64,000 nt of DNA from Pseudomonas chlororaphis subsp. chlororaphis (GCF_003945765.1 NZ_CP027712.1:4898001-4962000); one strand, 5' to 3'; shown: positions 54,901 to 63,552, counted from the stretch's first letter. Numbers and translations are program-made. The notes: generated by a model not told the origin, from the letters alone.

Positions 54901-55577
54901 ACAATTTATTCAACTGGTTCAAGCGTGTACGTGGTGATGCTGCAAAAGTTCAAGGCTACTACCTTGGCCTAGTAGCACCTGGAAACTTAAACGCACAAAA
55001 TAAGAAGACGGGGCTAGTTTTTTCAAACATCGATCATCTTACTGCTGGCTATTACGTCTTCAATGAAAATCGATCATTGTTCGAAATCATTCTCCATGCA
55101 GATCATGGCTCAGCACAGAAATATATAAGGGATTCTGAGCAGAATGTTATTGTTGTTCAAGATCCATTCCACGAGCAACAGATGATTGAGAACAAGATAC
55201 TGCCGGTTTCTAAAAAAATCATGCAGGCTTTCGAAAAAATCGTTGCCATTCTGGTTGTAGCCCCTATCACCAATGAGCAACTTATGAAGTTGGCCATCAA
55301 GAGGCACTCCCGAATGGTATTCGAACCAACCGAATCAGAAATTGACTGGTTGCTGAGTTTGACCCACCGAGAAAATTTTGGTGTTTTCGAGGAGTCTCAA
55401 TTTGTAGTTTCCACAAAAAAATCGACACTCAAAGAGCGGCTTGAATTTACACAGAATTTGTTGCAACGACGCCGACCATCAGAACTTGGTTTCTGGCCTT
55501 GGTTAACAATCAGAACCAAGGCTGTAAGTGGACTGAGCACTGTCTACAAACTATTTCGCCTTTGGAAAAGTCGTTAA
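51963..55577 (+). CDS. multidomain methyltransferase / coiled-coil / COG5610-like protein
   Basis: A 1204-residue fusion that I cannot assign to a named protein. Residues 1-175 are a class I SAM methyltransferase (motif I VLDLGCGEG at 50-58, STDCLEH at 112). Residues about 235-400 look like a second, degenerate methyltransferase fold (GDVVFNWSEQYGEG, LVPGGRLIVLE). Residues 490-640 are helical and TPR-like (LLKSGDINGAEAEFKNL). Residues 640-760 form a coiled coil with three 28-residue repeats. Residues 760-1204 form a domain with DLFFFAREG (822-830) and VDVGWKGSIQDNL (970-982), shared with the HAD protein two genes downstream. The exporter genes precede it. The layout resembles WbdD, the chain terminator and length ruler of E. 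coli O9a. Confidence 0.75.
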   Translation: MVTKNIGSGYNYADQYNDFWSRSDRMGTDSYLDRNELVDSIIESVGYGKVLDLGCGEGRLVRALAEKGLDAFGLDISQIAIDRANAFMPGRFFCGSALELPFADQEFDTVISTDCLEHIHPDDVPHAIAEIRRVCKKHAYLQIATTQDRDGHWHLTVEGRDWWESSFFKKGFVRNPAYYKINSLDDLSTSHWQITILMDINPSWPNGNIASGALSSVTPESHAYLSLYKELSSYIRPGDVVFNWSEQYGEGASVIRALSDAASVSAFLAEDCEEQVWEKTSSLKRFNHADFEIECAREKGQVNSAIIEGYNASILQDKALYDALVPGGRLIVLETQVAQPSLSGAQQLPLSFIFESEGELSLLGVSYKYSTYLTSIDQPEKAFVTSIHGYSSPPNNLINFERDYINPWLPQNAVVNGIRTTNVELITDMCNNVLTDASKAYTADFGASLCIIGYRLLEDQEVSHDKLINYIAKIDDFSIHQTNVQNSHIFRWLISLSYLKSKLLLKSGDINGAEAEFKNLVKYDALQFSPTLGTKIVSAYIELGNIHCAKHDYEAAEVAWTKGMHEGARFLQADESEWIGNPELPIKGALYEATQIADLLNICTMSLRALKLYLSGHLPFNRIWEDASDSVFKINKKRFSLLEKQNTRLIAIESAYFAQANLLEERWDVMQSMENMIQQRDETTSHQGKMLEERWATIQSMENMIEQRDEAIAHQGKMLEERWAIMQSMENMIEQRDQVILEQTLSCEAVPTYADGNSLLSQENTTLKSLISQLVPGVEHDRLFSDIFMTHSEPVPFCDLALTHYLFTVKLYEAARESGTRDLFFFAREGQPLKQMFDIYQATKNTDEVIRTHYLQVSRRSTLLLSLGDIHEETFETLFRQYRRLSISDFLKSLVLEEHGPRLAQALGLASNEFDAVAEDLPTSPVFKKLLQLKDFKDLYEQERNARSNAFIDYIKTLLGGDFQEEIHVVDVGWKGSIQDNLFNWFKRVRGDAAKVQGYYLGLVAPGNLNAQNKKTGLVFSNIDHLTAGYYVFNENRSLFEIILHADHGSAQKYIRDSEQNVIVVQDPFHEQQMIENKILPVSKKIMQAFEKIVAILVVAPITNEQLMKLAIKRHSRMVFEPTESEIDWLLSLTHRENFGVFEESQFVVSTKKSTLKERLEFTQNLLQRRRPSELGFWPWLTIRTKAVSGLSTVYKLFRLWKSR
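53949..54200 (+). repeat. three tandem 84-base repeats in the coiled coil
   Basis: Units start at 53949, 54033 and 54117. Each encodes 28 residues of the form LEERWxxxQSMENMIxQRDE followed by about eight more, ending HQGKM in the first two units. The third unit diverges at its end. 28 residues equal four heptads, so copy number could change without breaking the coiled-coil register. Confidence 0.9.
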
Positions 55578-55602
55578 ATATTTGATAGCAAAGTAGTTAA
55601 GA

Positions 55603-56841
55603 ATGAGGCGAAATAAGATGGAGTTATGCTTTGTTGTCGGCTCGATGGCCATTAGCGGTGGCACATATGTCATTATTCAGCACGCCAGTTATTTGCGTGC
55701 TCGCGGACATAATGTAACACTAGCTGTTCAAGAGCCTTTTACGACAGAAACACTTGCTTGGCATGACGAGGCGCCAAAGTTGCGCTGCCTTCCAATTGAT
55801 GAGGCTAAGAAACAACCTTTCGACCTTGTCATTGCCACTTGGTGGAAAACAGTTTTTGAGCTCGGAAACTTTGACTCTCGCCGCTATGGTTATTTTGTTC
55901 AGTCTATAGAGTCTCGCTTCTATCCGATATCTGAACGCCCATTACGAGCACTGGTCGATGCAACCTATAACTTTCCTATCGAATATGTTACCGAGGCAAC
56001 TTGGATTCAACAACATTTGAAGGACAGCTTCGGTCAGCATGCCGATCTTGTACGAAATGGTATTCGCAAAGATGTTTACTCTATCAATGGTCCGACAATA
56101 GAAGCGCGGCCTGCCGGGAAGCAGCCAAGGGTATTGGTCGAGGGGCATTTTGGTGTCTCATTCAAGAACACAGCTCTGGGTGTCCGACTGGCGCGAGAAG
56201 CGGGAGCGAAAGATATCTGGCTGTTAACGGGCTCCCCTATCAGCTGGATTCCCGGCATTTCGCGTGTGTTTTCTCGTGTACCAATGGTCAAAACCGCAGA
56301 GATCTATCGCTCTTGCGATATTTTGATCAAGCTAAGTACAGTCGAGGGGATGTTTGGTCCTCCTCTCGAATTGTTCCATTGCGGCGGTACCGCGATTGTC
56401 TTTGATGTCTCGGGACATGATGAATACATTCTAGATGGCAGCAACGCCATCGTGGTGAAAACCGGTAATGTCGACGGAGTTGTCAAAGCCCTCAAACAGC
56501 TATTGACTAATAGTGAAGAGCTCTTGCGTCTTCAGGATGAAGCGCTTAAAACTGCAGAAAAATGGCCGTCTTGGCCTGAGGCCTCAGTGCTTTTCGAGAA
56601 CTGGGTAGAAAAGTGCATGTCTGCGCCTCCCGTTAATAAAGCAAAACTGATTGATCTGACAACTAATGCCTTTTCCGAATACTCGACCGCTGAAAAGGAT
56701 CGCCTGAGCAACAATCCTGGGATTGTTCGGCGACATAAATTAAGCGCGTTAGCTGCAAAGCTTCCCTCATCCTTCAAACTAAGAATCAAGCAGCTCGAAG
56801 CTGTTGGTGAGGTTATTTTTGGCGGGCGAGTAGTCAGATGA
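55603..56841 (+). CDS. glycosyltransferase, GT4-like
   Basis: A 412-residue GT-B-fold transferase. The N-terminal glycine-rich loop (VVGSMAISGGTYVIIQHASYL) and the C-terminal EX7E-type motif EGMFGPPLELFHCGGTAIVF are characteristic of GT4 enzymes. The last 70 residues are basic and may touch the membrane. It likely adds a sugar to the O-polysaccharide or modifies it. A start at 55618 (MELCFVV) is possible. It lies 25 bp after the 1204-residue protein gene and overlaps the next by 4 bp. Confidence 0.85.
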   Translation: MRRNKMELCFVVGSMAISGGTYVIIQHASYLRARGHNVTLAVQEPFTTETLAWHDEAPKLRCLPIDEAKKQPFDLVIATWWKTVFELGNFDSRRYGYFVQSIESRFYPISERPLRALVDATYNFPIEYVTEATWIQQHLKDSFGQHADLVRNGIRKDVYSINGPTIEARPAGKQPRVLVEGHFGVSFKNTALGVRLAREAGAKDIWLLTGSPISWIPGISRVFSRVPMVKTAEIYRSCDILIKLSTVEGMFGPPLELFHCGGTAIVFDVSGHDEYILDGSNAIVVKTGNVDGVVKALKQLLTNSEELLRLQDEALKTAEKWPSWPEASVLFENWVEKCMSAPPVNKAKLIDLTTNAFSEYSTAEKDRLSNNPGIVRRHKLSALAAKLPSSFKLRIKQLEAVGEVIFGGRVVR

Positions 56842-58871
56842 TGTACAAATTAAAAACCGTTGACGTTTGGGACACATTACTCAGACGAGACTGTCACCCT
56901 GAATGCATAAAGCTTGCGACTGCGGCACACGTTCACTTCGCGTTGCAGGGTTGCTTCAAACCCAATTACCAATCGCTTTGGGCAATCTATCAAGCCCGGG
57001 TTGATACGGAAATGCAGCTTGCGCATGCTGCACGCGATCTTGGAAAAGACGAAGAGTATGAGATCGTCAACGTGCTCGGCCACTGGCTATCGACTATTCT
57101 CACCGAAGAATACGATACTGCGCTGCCGGCGCGCTTTGCGGAGTTTGAACTCGCCGTGGAAGTCGCCAGAACCTCTCCTGACCCGGATATCGAAGCTTTT
57201 CTCGCCCGCTATCCTGCTGAACGGACGATGTTCCTTTCTGACTTCTACATGTCAGCATCCATGCTTCAACGGTTACTTGAAAGTAATGGCCTCGGTCATT
57301 TGATCAAAGAAGGTATAAGTTCCTGCGACGTTGGTTTGAATAAAAGATCCGGGGCATTATTCAAGTATGTGCATGAAACAATGGGCATTACGCCAGATGA
57401 ACAAGTGCACATTGGAGATAACGCTTGGTCCGATGTCGAGTCTCCCGCACAGATTGGCGTGCTAGGTGTTTCTTTCGTTCCAGAGCACTCTCATAACGCG
57501 CGACTTCATCGTGAGAGCCTGTTTTCATCCCGCTCAGACTTATTCCAGCATCTAAGAACACTTCAAAACCAGGTAATAGACTCTCATTTAGGCACTCTTG
57601 GGGACAAAGAGGCTGCAGCATTTCGTCTAGGCGTCGAAGCCGCTCCTTTGTTCATTGGCCAAGGGTTGTGGATCGCCGAGCAAGCGATCACTCAGCGCTT
57701 GGACAAAATATTCTTTCTAACGCGTGAAGGTGAGTTTTTCCGGCGAGTTTATGAAGAGCTATTTCCAAGACTGGAAATATACGGTCACCCGCTACCTCCA
57801 CATGACGACTTGGAAGTGAGTAGGCTATCTACTTTTGTAGCATCCATGGAGCATGTCACACCGCAAGAGTTTGAACGTATCTGGAGTTTGAACCGCTCAC
57901 AGAAAGTAGCCGGATTGTTCTCCACACTTGGACTCCAAAGCTCTGAGTATTCAACACTTCTATCAGAGCTAGGGTTACAGCTTAACGACGTTATCGAAAA
58001 CCCTGAAGCGAACGAAAAGCTTGCCAAATTGATTGCAGCCCCAACCTTCAATGACGCCATTAAGAAAAAAATCCAGCAGCAGCGTGAATTACTGAGCGAG
58101 TACTTGGTAAACAAGGGTGTTGTCGGCAGTGATAAGATTGGCGTTATTGACATTGGCTGGCGAGGTACGATTCAAGATAATCTGGCTCGAACTCTACCGA
58201 CATCTCATATTCACGGGATGTATCTTGGCCTCCGTAAAGTTATCAACCCTCAATCAGCTAACGTTACAAAAAGTGCATACGGTGCTAACGAGTTAACGGA
58301 TTCCGACACAGGACATTTGTTCGAAGCCTTTTCAGTACTGGAAATGCTATGCACTTCAGATCAAGGCAGTGTAGAGCAGTATATCAGGCCAGAAGACCAC
58401 GTTATTGCTCAGCGTAATGTGTCACTTGAGGAAAATAGTTCTTATGACCAGTTTTCCCGTCACTTTCAAGATGGTGTTGTTCTCTCCGCCAAAATCTGGG
58501 GCCCCTATCTTGAGCGTTATGTTGTGTTCGCTGAAGAACTGCGAGAGTCGGCGCTGAGCGTATGGAAAAAGCTGAGCATCAGTCCTAACGCTGATTTGGC
58601 TAAACTATTCATTGAAACGCCACAGCATGATGTTTTTGGATTTGGTGAGATTTTTCAGAAAAACCGCGCGCCCTCGCTATCGACAATTCTCTTGTCGCCG
58701 TTCGCGAAAAACTCACGTCGAGAGGTGATAGATTATATTCGCAGAGTCCAGTGGACTTCGGCGGTCAAGCAGCTTCAGGACATCGGCCCTATTCACCGGT
58801 CAGTGCTCGTTGGGCTTTTCATGACAGCCAATGCCATTAAACGGTATAGAATGAAGTCACGCAGGCGATAA
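56838..58871 (+). CDS. HAD-superfamily hydrolase with COG5610-type C-terminal domain
   Basis: A 677-residue protein of two parts. Residues 1-220 form a HAD domain with motif I VDVWDTLL (Asp9, Asp12), motif II FLSDFYMS, a conserved Lys169, and motif IV HIGDNAWSD (Asp194, Asp199). Residues about 240-677 are related to the C-terminal domain of the 1204-residue protein: compare IFFLTREG (291-298) and VIDIGWRGTIQDNL (436-449). The family is the group of predicted HAD hydrolases found in polysaccharide loci (COG5610), with no established substrate. The start overlaps the stop of the GT gene (ATGA). Last gene of the operon. Confidence 0.8.
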   Translation: MMYKLKTVDVWDTLLRRDCHPECIKLATAAHVHFALQGCFKPNYQSLWAIYQARVDTEMQLAHAARDLGKDEEYEIVNVLGHWLSTILTEEYDTALPARFAEFELAVEVARTSPDPDIEAFLARYPAERTMFLSDFYMSASMLQRLLESNGLGHLIKEGISSCDVGLNKRSGALFKYVHETMGITPDEQVHIGDNAWSDVESPAQIGVLGVSFVPEHSHNARLHRESLFSSRSDLFQHLRTLQNQVIDSHLGTLGDKEAAAFRLGVEAAPLFIGQGLWIAEQAITQRLDKIFFLTREGEFFRRVYEELFPRLEIYGHPLPPHDDLEVSRLSTFVASMEHVTPQEFERIWSLNRSQKVAGLFSTLGLQSSEYSTLLSELGLQLNDVIENPEANEKLAKLIAAPTFNDAIKKKIQQQRELLSEYLVNKGVVGSDKIGVIDIGWRGTIQDNLARTLPTSHIHGMYLGLRKVINPQSANVTKSAYGANELTDSDTGHLFEAFSVLEMLCTSDQGSVEQYIRPEDHVIAQRNVSLEENSSYDQFSRHFQDGVVLSAKIWGPYLERYVVFAEELRESALSVWKKLSISPNADLAKLFIETPQHDVFGFGEIFQKNRAPSLSTILLSPFAKNSRREVIDYIRRVQWTSAVKQLQDIGPIHRSVLVGLFMTANAIKRYRMKSRRR

Positions 58872-59274
58872 TAAGAATGGCAGTACCTGCCACCCCTTGA
58901 AGCCCGTATGTCTAGGAGTTACCATATGTAACTCCTACCTCAGGCTTTACCTCGGAGTGAGTTATAAGACGCATATCAGCTCGCGCCAGGTAGAGAATGA
59001 ACAAGCTGGCTAACTTGTGTCTACGCTTCGCTTGTATCTCCTTTAGCACTGCGCGTGCTGACGATAACGCACACTACCACAAAAACACTTTATTATTGAG
59101 ATATAAAAAACTGTAACAACTCCATCTTCGAAATTTGATACCGAATGATATGCTCCCGAGATCTTTCTAAAGCATCCGCTCATTATGGAAGTCTGCGCAC
59201 AACACCCAGCCTCAACTAGTAAAACTGGATATGCGGGCTCATGCTTCATCTTGATTCACGATGAAACATATTTA
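58872..59274. other. intergenic, with palindromic hairpin
   Basis: A 403-bp AT-rich gap between converging operons. A perfect stem AGGAGTTAC (58914-58922) with GTAACTCCT (58928-58936) and a 5-base loop lies 43 bp after the stop codon. It lacks a T run. No gene seen. Confidence 0.5.
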
Positions 59275-60300
59275 TCAAGCCTGCTGATTTCCCTCCAGCG
59301 CTCCAGCATTAAATATATAGCAAAGAATAAATAATGGAAGGTATGCTAACAGCATACCCTCTACTCCTTGCAGACCTCCCTTAGCTACAATAACTGCCAA
59401 CGGAGTCAGCCACGCAACGTTTATAGCTGAAACGCCGTATGTAACGACTTTATGGCTAGAGAAACGGCGCGATGCATATTGATAAGCATGACTTCGATGA
59501 GCTTGAAATACTTTATCCCCACGAGCAAATCGCCTGATCAATGTCCAAGTGGCATCGACGATAAATACCCCTAGCAAAATCATCCAGCTCCAGAATAATT
59601 CAGGAACTATCCAAGCCGCCTGAAGCGCCAATCCAGCTAGAAGAAAACCAAGGAAGCCACTTCCTGCATCTCCCATGAAAATCCGAGCAGGAGGGATGTT
59701 CCAGCAAAGAAAGCCTGCTACTGAGGCTGCCAGAATCAGTGGCACCCAGATTAGCTCAGCCACCCCGCTAAGCCAATAAACCAGGCAGATTCCCAGGCAA
59801 GCGCTGATCGCTTCGGCACTGGCCAAGCCATCAATGCCATCCATGAAGTTATAAAGGTTAAGCATCCAAACCAGATAGACCAGGGCCAAAACATTACCAA
59901 ACCACCCCAGATCAAGTATGACCCCAAAGATCGACATTGGTGGGAGGCCGTTTAGCCAGAACAACACCCACGCCGCCGCAATGAAGTGCCCCAGCAGTCG
60001 CCATTTGGCAACGATATGCCCATGGTCGTCGGCGAAACCAATAACCGCGACAAGCAGGCCGGAGCCCAGAAGGCCATACAATGCAGTAAAGCTCAGCAGA
60101 TTGAGGCTAGTAAGAATGGGAAGTGCCAGCACAAAGGCGACAACGATGGCCACGCCTCCACCACGAGGTGTAGGGATTGAGTGAGAACTGCGCTCGTTGG
60201 GGATATCCATCAAGCTCTTAGCTAGAGCATAACGTCGCAGGACAAGTGTCAGCACACAAGAAATTGCAAATACCGCAAGTAGCAGCCACCAAAAAATCAT
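59275..60300 (-). CDS. wbpL: WbpL-type initiating glycosyltransferase (MraY/WecA family)
   Basis: A 341-residue integral membrane transferase with about ten transmembrane helices. Characteristic motifs are PNERSSHSIPTPRGGG (first cytoplasmic loop), GFADDHGH, NLYNFMDGIDGLASAE, IFMGDAGSGFLG and HRSHAYQYA. It transfers a sugar-1-phosphate, probably QuiNAc or FucNAc, to undecaprenyl phosphate and so starts O-antigen synthesis. It is last of three minus-strand genes, overlapping the epimerase gene by 4 bp. Confidence 0.92.
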   Translation of the reverse strand: MIFWWLLLAVFAISCVLTLVLRRYALAKSLMDIPNERSSHSIPTPRGGGVAIVVAFVLALPILTSLNLLSFTALYGLLGSGLLVAVIGFADDHGHIVAKWRLLGHFIAAAWVLFWLNGLPPMSIFGVILDLGWFGNVLALVYLVWMLNLYNFMDGIDGLASAEAISACLGICLVYWLSGVAELIWVPLILAASVAGFLCWNIPPARIFMGDAGSGFLGFLLAGLALQAAWIVPELFWSWMILLGVFIVDATWTLIRRFARGDKVFQAHRSHAYQYASRRFSSHKVVTYGVSAINVAWLTPLAVIVAKGGLQGVEGMLLAYLPLFILCYIFNAGALEGNQQA

Positions 60301-61259
60301 TTCACTTGTTTATCCAGATAATAGCTAGCAGTCTGCCGCATAGCTTTGTCCATATTGATGGGAGGAGTCCACCCCAACAACTCGCAGTTCTTGCTGATAT
60401 CGACCTGCAACGATCCACATATTCGCTGGGCAATGGCCTGCTTTCCCAGTATTGAAGCTGCCAGTTTCAATAAAGATTCAGGCAGCCACAGCAATCGGGA
60501 TTTTTTGTCCAACGCCTTGGCCAGACGTCGCATTAATTGGGTTGTAGATAAGCATTCACCGTCGCAAACCAAGAAAGTGTGATTCGCAGCAGCAGGATGA
60601 TCGATGCAAGTAACAACTAAGTCTACCAAGTTTCCGATTGCCACCAGACTCCGCTGGTTACGAATCGCGCCCAATGGCAACGGTATACCTCTATTGACCC
60701 AACTTAGCATACTCAGGAAGTTAGCTTTGACTCCCGGTCCATAGACCAATGGCGGGCGGATGATCACCACCTCCATACCAGTCTCTTGAGCAAGCTTTCT
60801 CAAGGCTTCCTCCGCTTCGTACTTGGACACACTATAAGGATCAACTGGAGCCGGAGAATCATCGGCTTTAAACGATCTGCCCGAGATAGTGCTTTCACCG
60901 TTGACCTTGATAGAACTAATGAAGATGAAGCGCTTTACTCCTGATGCAGCAGCACGCTGTGCCAGCCTGAGGGTCCCTTCCACGTTGACCTTGCGAAATT
61001 CGGCCAAAGCGTCCACAGCCATTTCATTCATCACATGAACGCGAGCAGCAGCATGAATGATCGCATGTATATTATTTAACAAGGGCAAAGCCTTGGGACC
61101 GGTCAGATCGAAGGAGGCTACAGGGCATAAGCCACATAATCGCGTTACCCCTCGAGCCGCCGCGATTGGGGTAAACTTCTTGTCCAGTAATAGACGAAAG
61201 ACTACCGCTTCACCGACAAACCCATTTGCCCCTGTCACCAATACCTTTAGGGCCGTCAT
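60297..61259 (-). CDS. NAD-dependent epimerase/reductase (WbpV/WbpK-like)
   Basis: A 320-residue extended SDR. The nucleotide-binding motif is VLVTGANGFVGEAVV (residues 6-20), and the active site contains SSIKVNG and YSVSKYEAEEAL (Tyr-x3-Lys). In P. aeruginosa such genes reduce the WbpM product (UDP-4-keto-6-deoxy-HexNAc) to UDP-QuiNAc or UDP-FucNAc. The substrate stereochemistry cannot be told from sequence. It overlaps wbpL by 4 bp and the GT2 gene by one base, so the three are an operon. Confidence 0.85.
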   Translation of the reverse strand: MTALKVLVTGANGFVGEAVVFRLLLDKKFTPIAAARGVTRLCGLCPVASFDLTGPKALPLLNNIHAIIHAAARVHVMNEMAVDALAEFRKVNVEGTLRLAQRAAASGVKRFIFISSIKVNGESTISGRSFKADDSPAPVDPYSVSKYEAEEALRKLAQETGMEVVIIRPPLVYGPGVKANFLSMLSWVNRGIPLPLGAIRNQRSLVAIGNLVDLVVTCIDHPAAANHTFLVCDGECLSTTQLMRRLAKALDKKSRLLWLPESLLKLAASILGKQAIAQRICGSLQVDISKNCELLGWTPPINMDKAMRQTASYYLDKQVK

Positions 61260-62179
61260 TACGTTTTATTCCCTATCAACGCAGTAGCCCAGCAGATAAA
61301 AAAGAAAAATACCTTGTCGCGGACTCGGCGCCGGCATTTCCAAGCACTGAAGGATAGCTTGATCAGTTGCCGGCGTCGCAACTGCAACCAAGTTTTCACG
61401 AACGGATCGGCGCCTTGTTCCACCAAACGAGCTATCAGTTGAACTTGATTGAACCACCAACCGTCATGAATGGTTTTATAACGGGCTATCAATGGGCTCA
61501 ACCCAGTATTGGCACCAACCTGATTACGCTCGTGCTGGCGATAGTCCATTGATGGTACGAGATCGATGAACCAGCGATAACCATGGCTACGAGCAAAGGC
61601 ATAGCAGTACCAGTCATGTAAACCGACATCTTGCAGCGGTTGCCAGTTCGCGAGCATCGAAGCCTTCAACGGCCCCACAAGGCTTTGACTCAGTACGTAA
61701 GTGCAGCCAGGACCGGCCGCTTCAAACAGAAAGTCCCAGGTAACCTGAGGCTGCGCTTTGTCCAGCAGAAGAGTTCTTCCGTCTGGCCAAAAGGCAGTGA
61801 CGTTACTGGAGTAGGCATCCACGTGACGGGTTTGAAGCACCTGGGTTGCACGCTGCAGTTTGTCCGAATGCCAAACGTCATCCTGATCGGCAAAGGCGAT
61901 GAAATCGTACCCGCCAAAATCGACATCGCGGATCAGCCTGAAGAAATTACGCGAGGCGCCACCAAATCTGCCGGCGCCCGGCAGCACGACAACGCTAGGG
62001 TGCTCCGCGGCGTAGAGCGCGCACCATGCTTCTGTTCCGTCAGTAGAAGGGTCAATACTTATGTAGATGGTTACGTCGACTGCTGATTGACCAAGGATCG
62101 AAACCAACTGCTCTTCGATCCACTGCATACCATTATAGGCAGCCAGCAAAACCGCGATCTTAGGATATTTTACTGGCAT
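61259..62179 (-). CDS. glycosyltransferase family 2
   Basis: A 306-residue GT-A-fold transferase. The N-terminus IAVLLAAYNGMQWIEEQLVSIL and the metal-binding DxD in FAFADQDDVWHSDKL (FADQDDVW) are typical of rhamnosyl- or galactosyl-transferases of the RfbF/WfdF type. It probably adds the second sugar after WbpL. First gene of a three-gene minus-strand operon. The last 25 residues are hydrophobic and may attach the enzyme to the membrane. Confidence 0.88.
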   Translation of the reverse strand: MPVKYPKIAVLLAAYNGMQWIEEQLVSILGQSAVDVTIYISIDPSTDGTEAWCALYAAEHPSVVVLPGAGRFGGASRNFFRLIRDVDFGGYDFIAFADQDDVWHSDKLQRATQVLQTRHVDAYSSNVTAFWPDGRTLLLDKAQPQVTWDFLFEAAGPGCTYVLSQSLVGPLKASMLANWQPLQDVGLHDWYCYAFARSHGYRWFIDLVPSMDYRQHERNQVGANTGLSPLIARYKTIHDGWWFNQVQLIARLVEQGADPFVKTWLQLRRRQLIKLSFSAWKCRRRVRDKVFFFFICWATALIGNKT

Positions 62180-62523
62180 ATCATTCCTGCTTGTACCAAC
62201 TGAACGATACTATTCGAAAAGATGAAACACTCAATTCAACGCAAGTTACGAATGACTACAGAGCCGATAAGCTCAGCTGTACTGGTCACTAGAGTTTTCA
62301 CGCGACACCATACCCTTGAGTTGCCGAAAGAACCATCTTAATGGCACCGTCTAATCCATGAATACAGGACATGCCGCCGAAGTAATCGTCTATGAAATAG
62401 TCCATCTGGATAGGTATTGTAATCACTCACTATCTGTGTAACCGCTACATTTTACATTTAGAGAAAATAAAGGATATGGTTAATCCCACGCAATAAAAGG
62501 AGCGTGCCGTGCCGCCAATCCAG
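62180..62523. other. intergenic boundary of the O-antigen locus
   Basis: A 344-bp AT-rich gap holding the promoter of the GT2-epimerase-wbpL operon on the minus strand. No gene, RNA or clear terminator found. This is the edge where sequence composition changes back to that of the core genome. Confidence 0.5.
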
Positions 62524-62763
62524 CTAGACCAAACGCCTGCGTCGCCCTCTAATTGTAAAGCCAACTAGCCAACCCGACAGTGGGCCGATTAGCATACCAA
62601 ACAATAAGGCAGTAATTGTGATCAATGACGCTGGAAGCTGCGGCCCAGCCCAGCCCAAGAATAACAAAGAAATGGGTTGCTGGTTCTCAAGGACAAAAGC
62701 AAGGATCGCCAGAACAAGCAAAAGAATAAGCACAACGAAAAGCACGCGCTTGAAATTACGCAT
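62524..62763 (-). CDS. lapA: LapA domain membrane protein
   Basis: A 79-residue protein of the LapA (DUF1049) family: two transmembrane helices (residues 6-25, 42-66) separated by the family motif LENQQPISLLFLGWAGPQLP, with a basic tail (RGRRRRLV). E. coli LapA, with LapB, takes part in lipopolysaccharide assembly and LpxC control. It lies 24 bp downstream of ihfB; this order (rpsA, ihfB, lapA) is widespread in gamma-proteobacteria. Confidence 0.88.
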   Translation of the reverse strand: MRNFKRVLFVVLILLLVLAILAFVLENQQPISLLFLGWAGPQLPASLITITALLFGMLIGPLSGWLVGFTIRGRRRRLV

Positions 62764-62787
62764 AACCCGCCCCTTGAACTGACATAA

Positions 62788-63084
62788 TCAAAGCCCCTCC
62801 TCTTCATCCTCATTCACCCGATCCCGAAGCTCTTTACCCGGCTTGAAATGAGGAACGAATTTCCCGTCCAGACTGACGGACTGCCCGGTCTTAGGGTTGC
62901 GACCTACCCGCGGTGCACGATAGTGCAGTGAAAAGCTACCAAAGCCCCGAATCTCAATACGATCTCCGGTTGCCAGGCACTGGGACATTTGCTCAAGCAT
63001 AGTCTTGATGGCCAGCTCCACATCCTTAGATGAGAGTAGCCCTTGATGGGTGACAATTCGTTCGATCAACTCCGACTTCGTCAT
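62788..63084 (-). CDS. ihfB: integration host factor subunit beta
   Basis: A 98-residue HU/IHF protein that bends DNA together with IhfA. It starts [14 protein letters not shown] and has the family motif [25 protein letters not shown], including the intercalating proline region, then [13 protein letters not shown]. Normal length. In P. aeruginosa the O-antigen locus is likewise bordered by ihfB, and this provides the right boundary here. Confidence 0.97.
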   Translation of the reverse strand: MTKSELIERIVTHQGLLSSKDVELAIKTMLEQMSQCLATGDRIEIRGFGSFSLHYRAPRVGRNPKTGQSVSLDGKFVPHFKPGKELRDRVNEDEEEGL

Positions 63085-63267
63085 ATTTTTCCCTTCTTTT
63101 TCAAGCAGCTAGATAAGCGCTTCAAAGGTTTTAGCACGACCGGGGGATTTTGAACAGCCCAAGCATTGACTTATCTCCCCCCTTGCTAAAACGCCACAAA
63201 CGAGGGCATTCAACAGCGCCTAAAACGAAAATTCCGCAGCAATTTGACCTCCCACCATGCCATCCTA

Positions 63268-63552
63268 CTAGCGGCATATGACAAGCATGGTCCGAGTGAG
63301 GTAACCCGCAGGATTCCAGCCAAAGGGATAGTCACCCTCCTCGTCCTTGGCATCACTGGACCTGGTAATGACCTTATAGCCATCCCCCTTGCATTCACGC
63401 TCAGCGCGTTTGTGGCACTTGTCCCATCCAGCCCCAAGACCGGAGCAATCGATCTCGATACCGCTGACACCACGGACTGCATGGACCTTGGTATTGGTCG
63501 TACAGCCCACCAAGACTAGAAGAACTGCGAAAACCACAATGAGACTCTTCAT
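63268..63552 (-). CDS. small lipoprotein, unknown function
   Basis: A 94-residue predicted lipoprotein. The signal peptide MKSLIVVFAVLLVLVGC gives acylated Cys17. The mature part contains three more cysteines (IDCSGLGAGWDKCHKRAERECKGDGYKV), enough for disulfides. AAGGAAG precedes the ATG. It sits between rpsA and ihfB. Function unknown. Confidence 0.8.
   Translation of the reverse strand: MKSLIVVFAVLLVLVGCTTNTKVHAVRGVSGIEIDCSGLGAGWDKCHKRAERECKGDGYKVITRSSDAKDEEGDYPFGWNPAGYLTRTMLVICR

Noticed and set aside
58914..58936. Palindrome after the HAD gene considered as terminator
   Set aside because: Strong stem but no T run on either strand, so I list it only as a hairpin in the intergenic entry.
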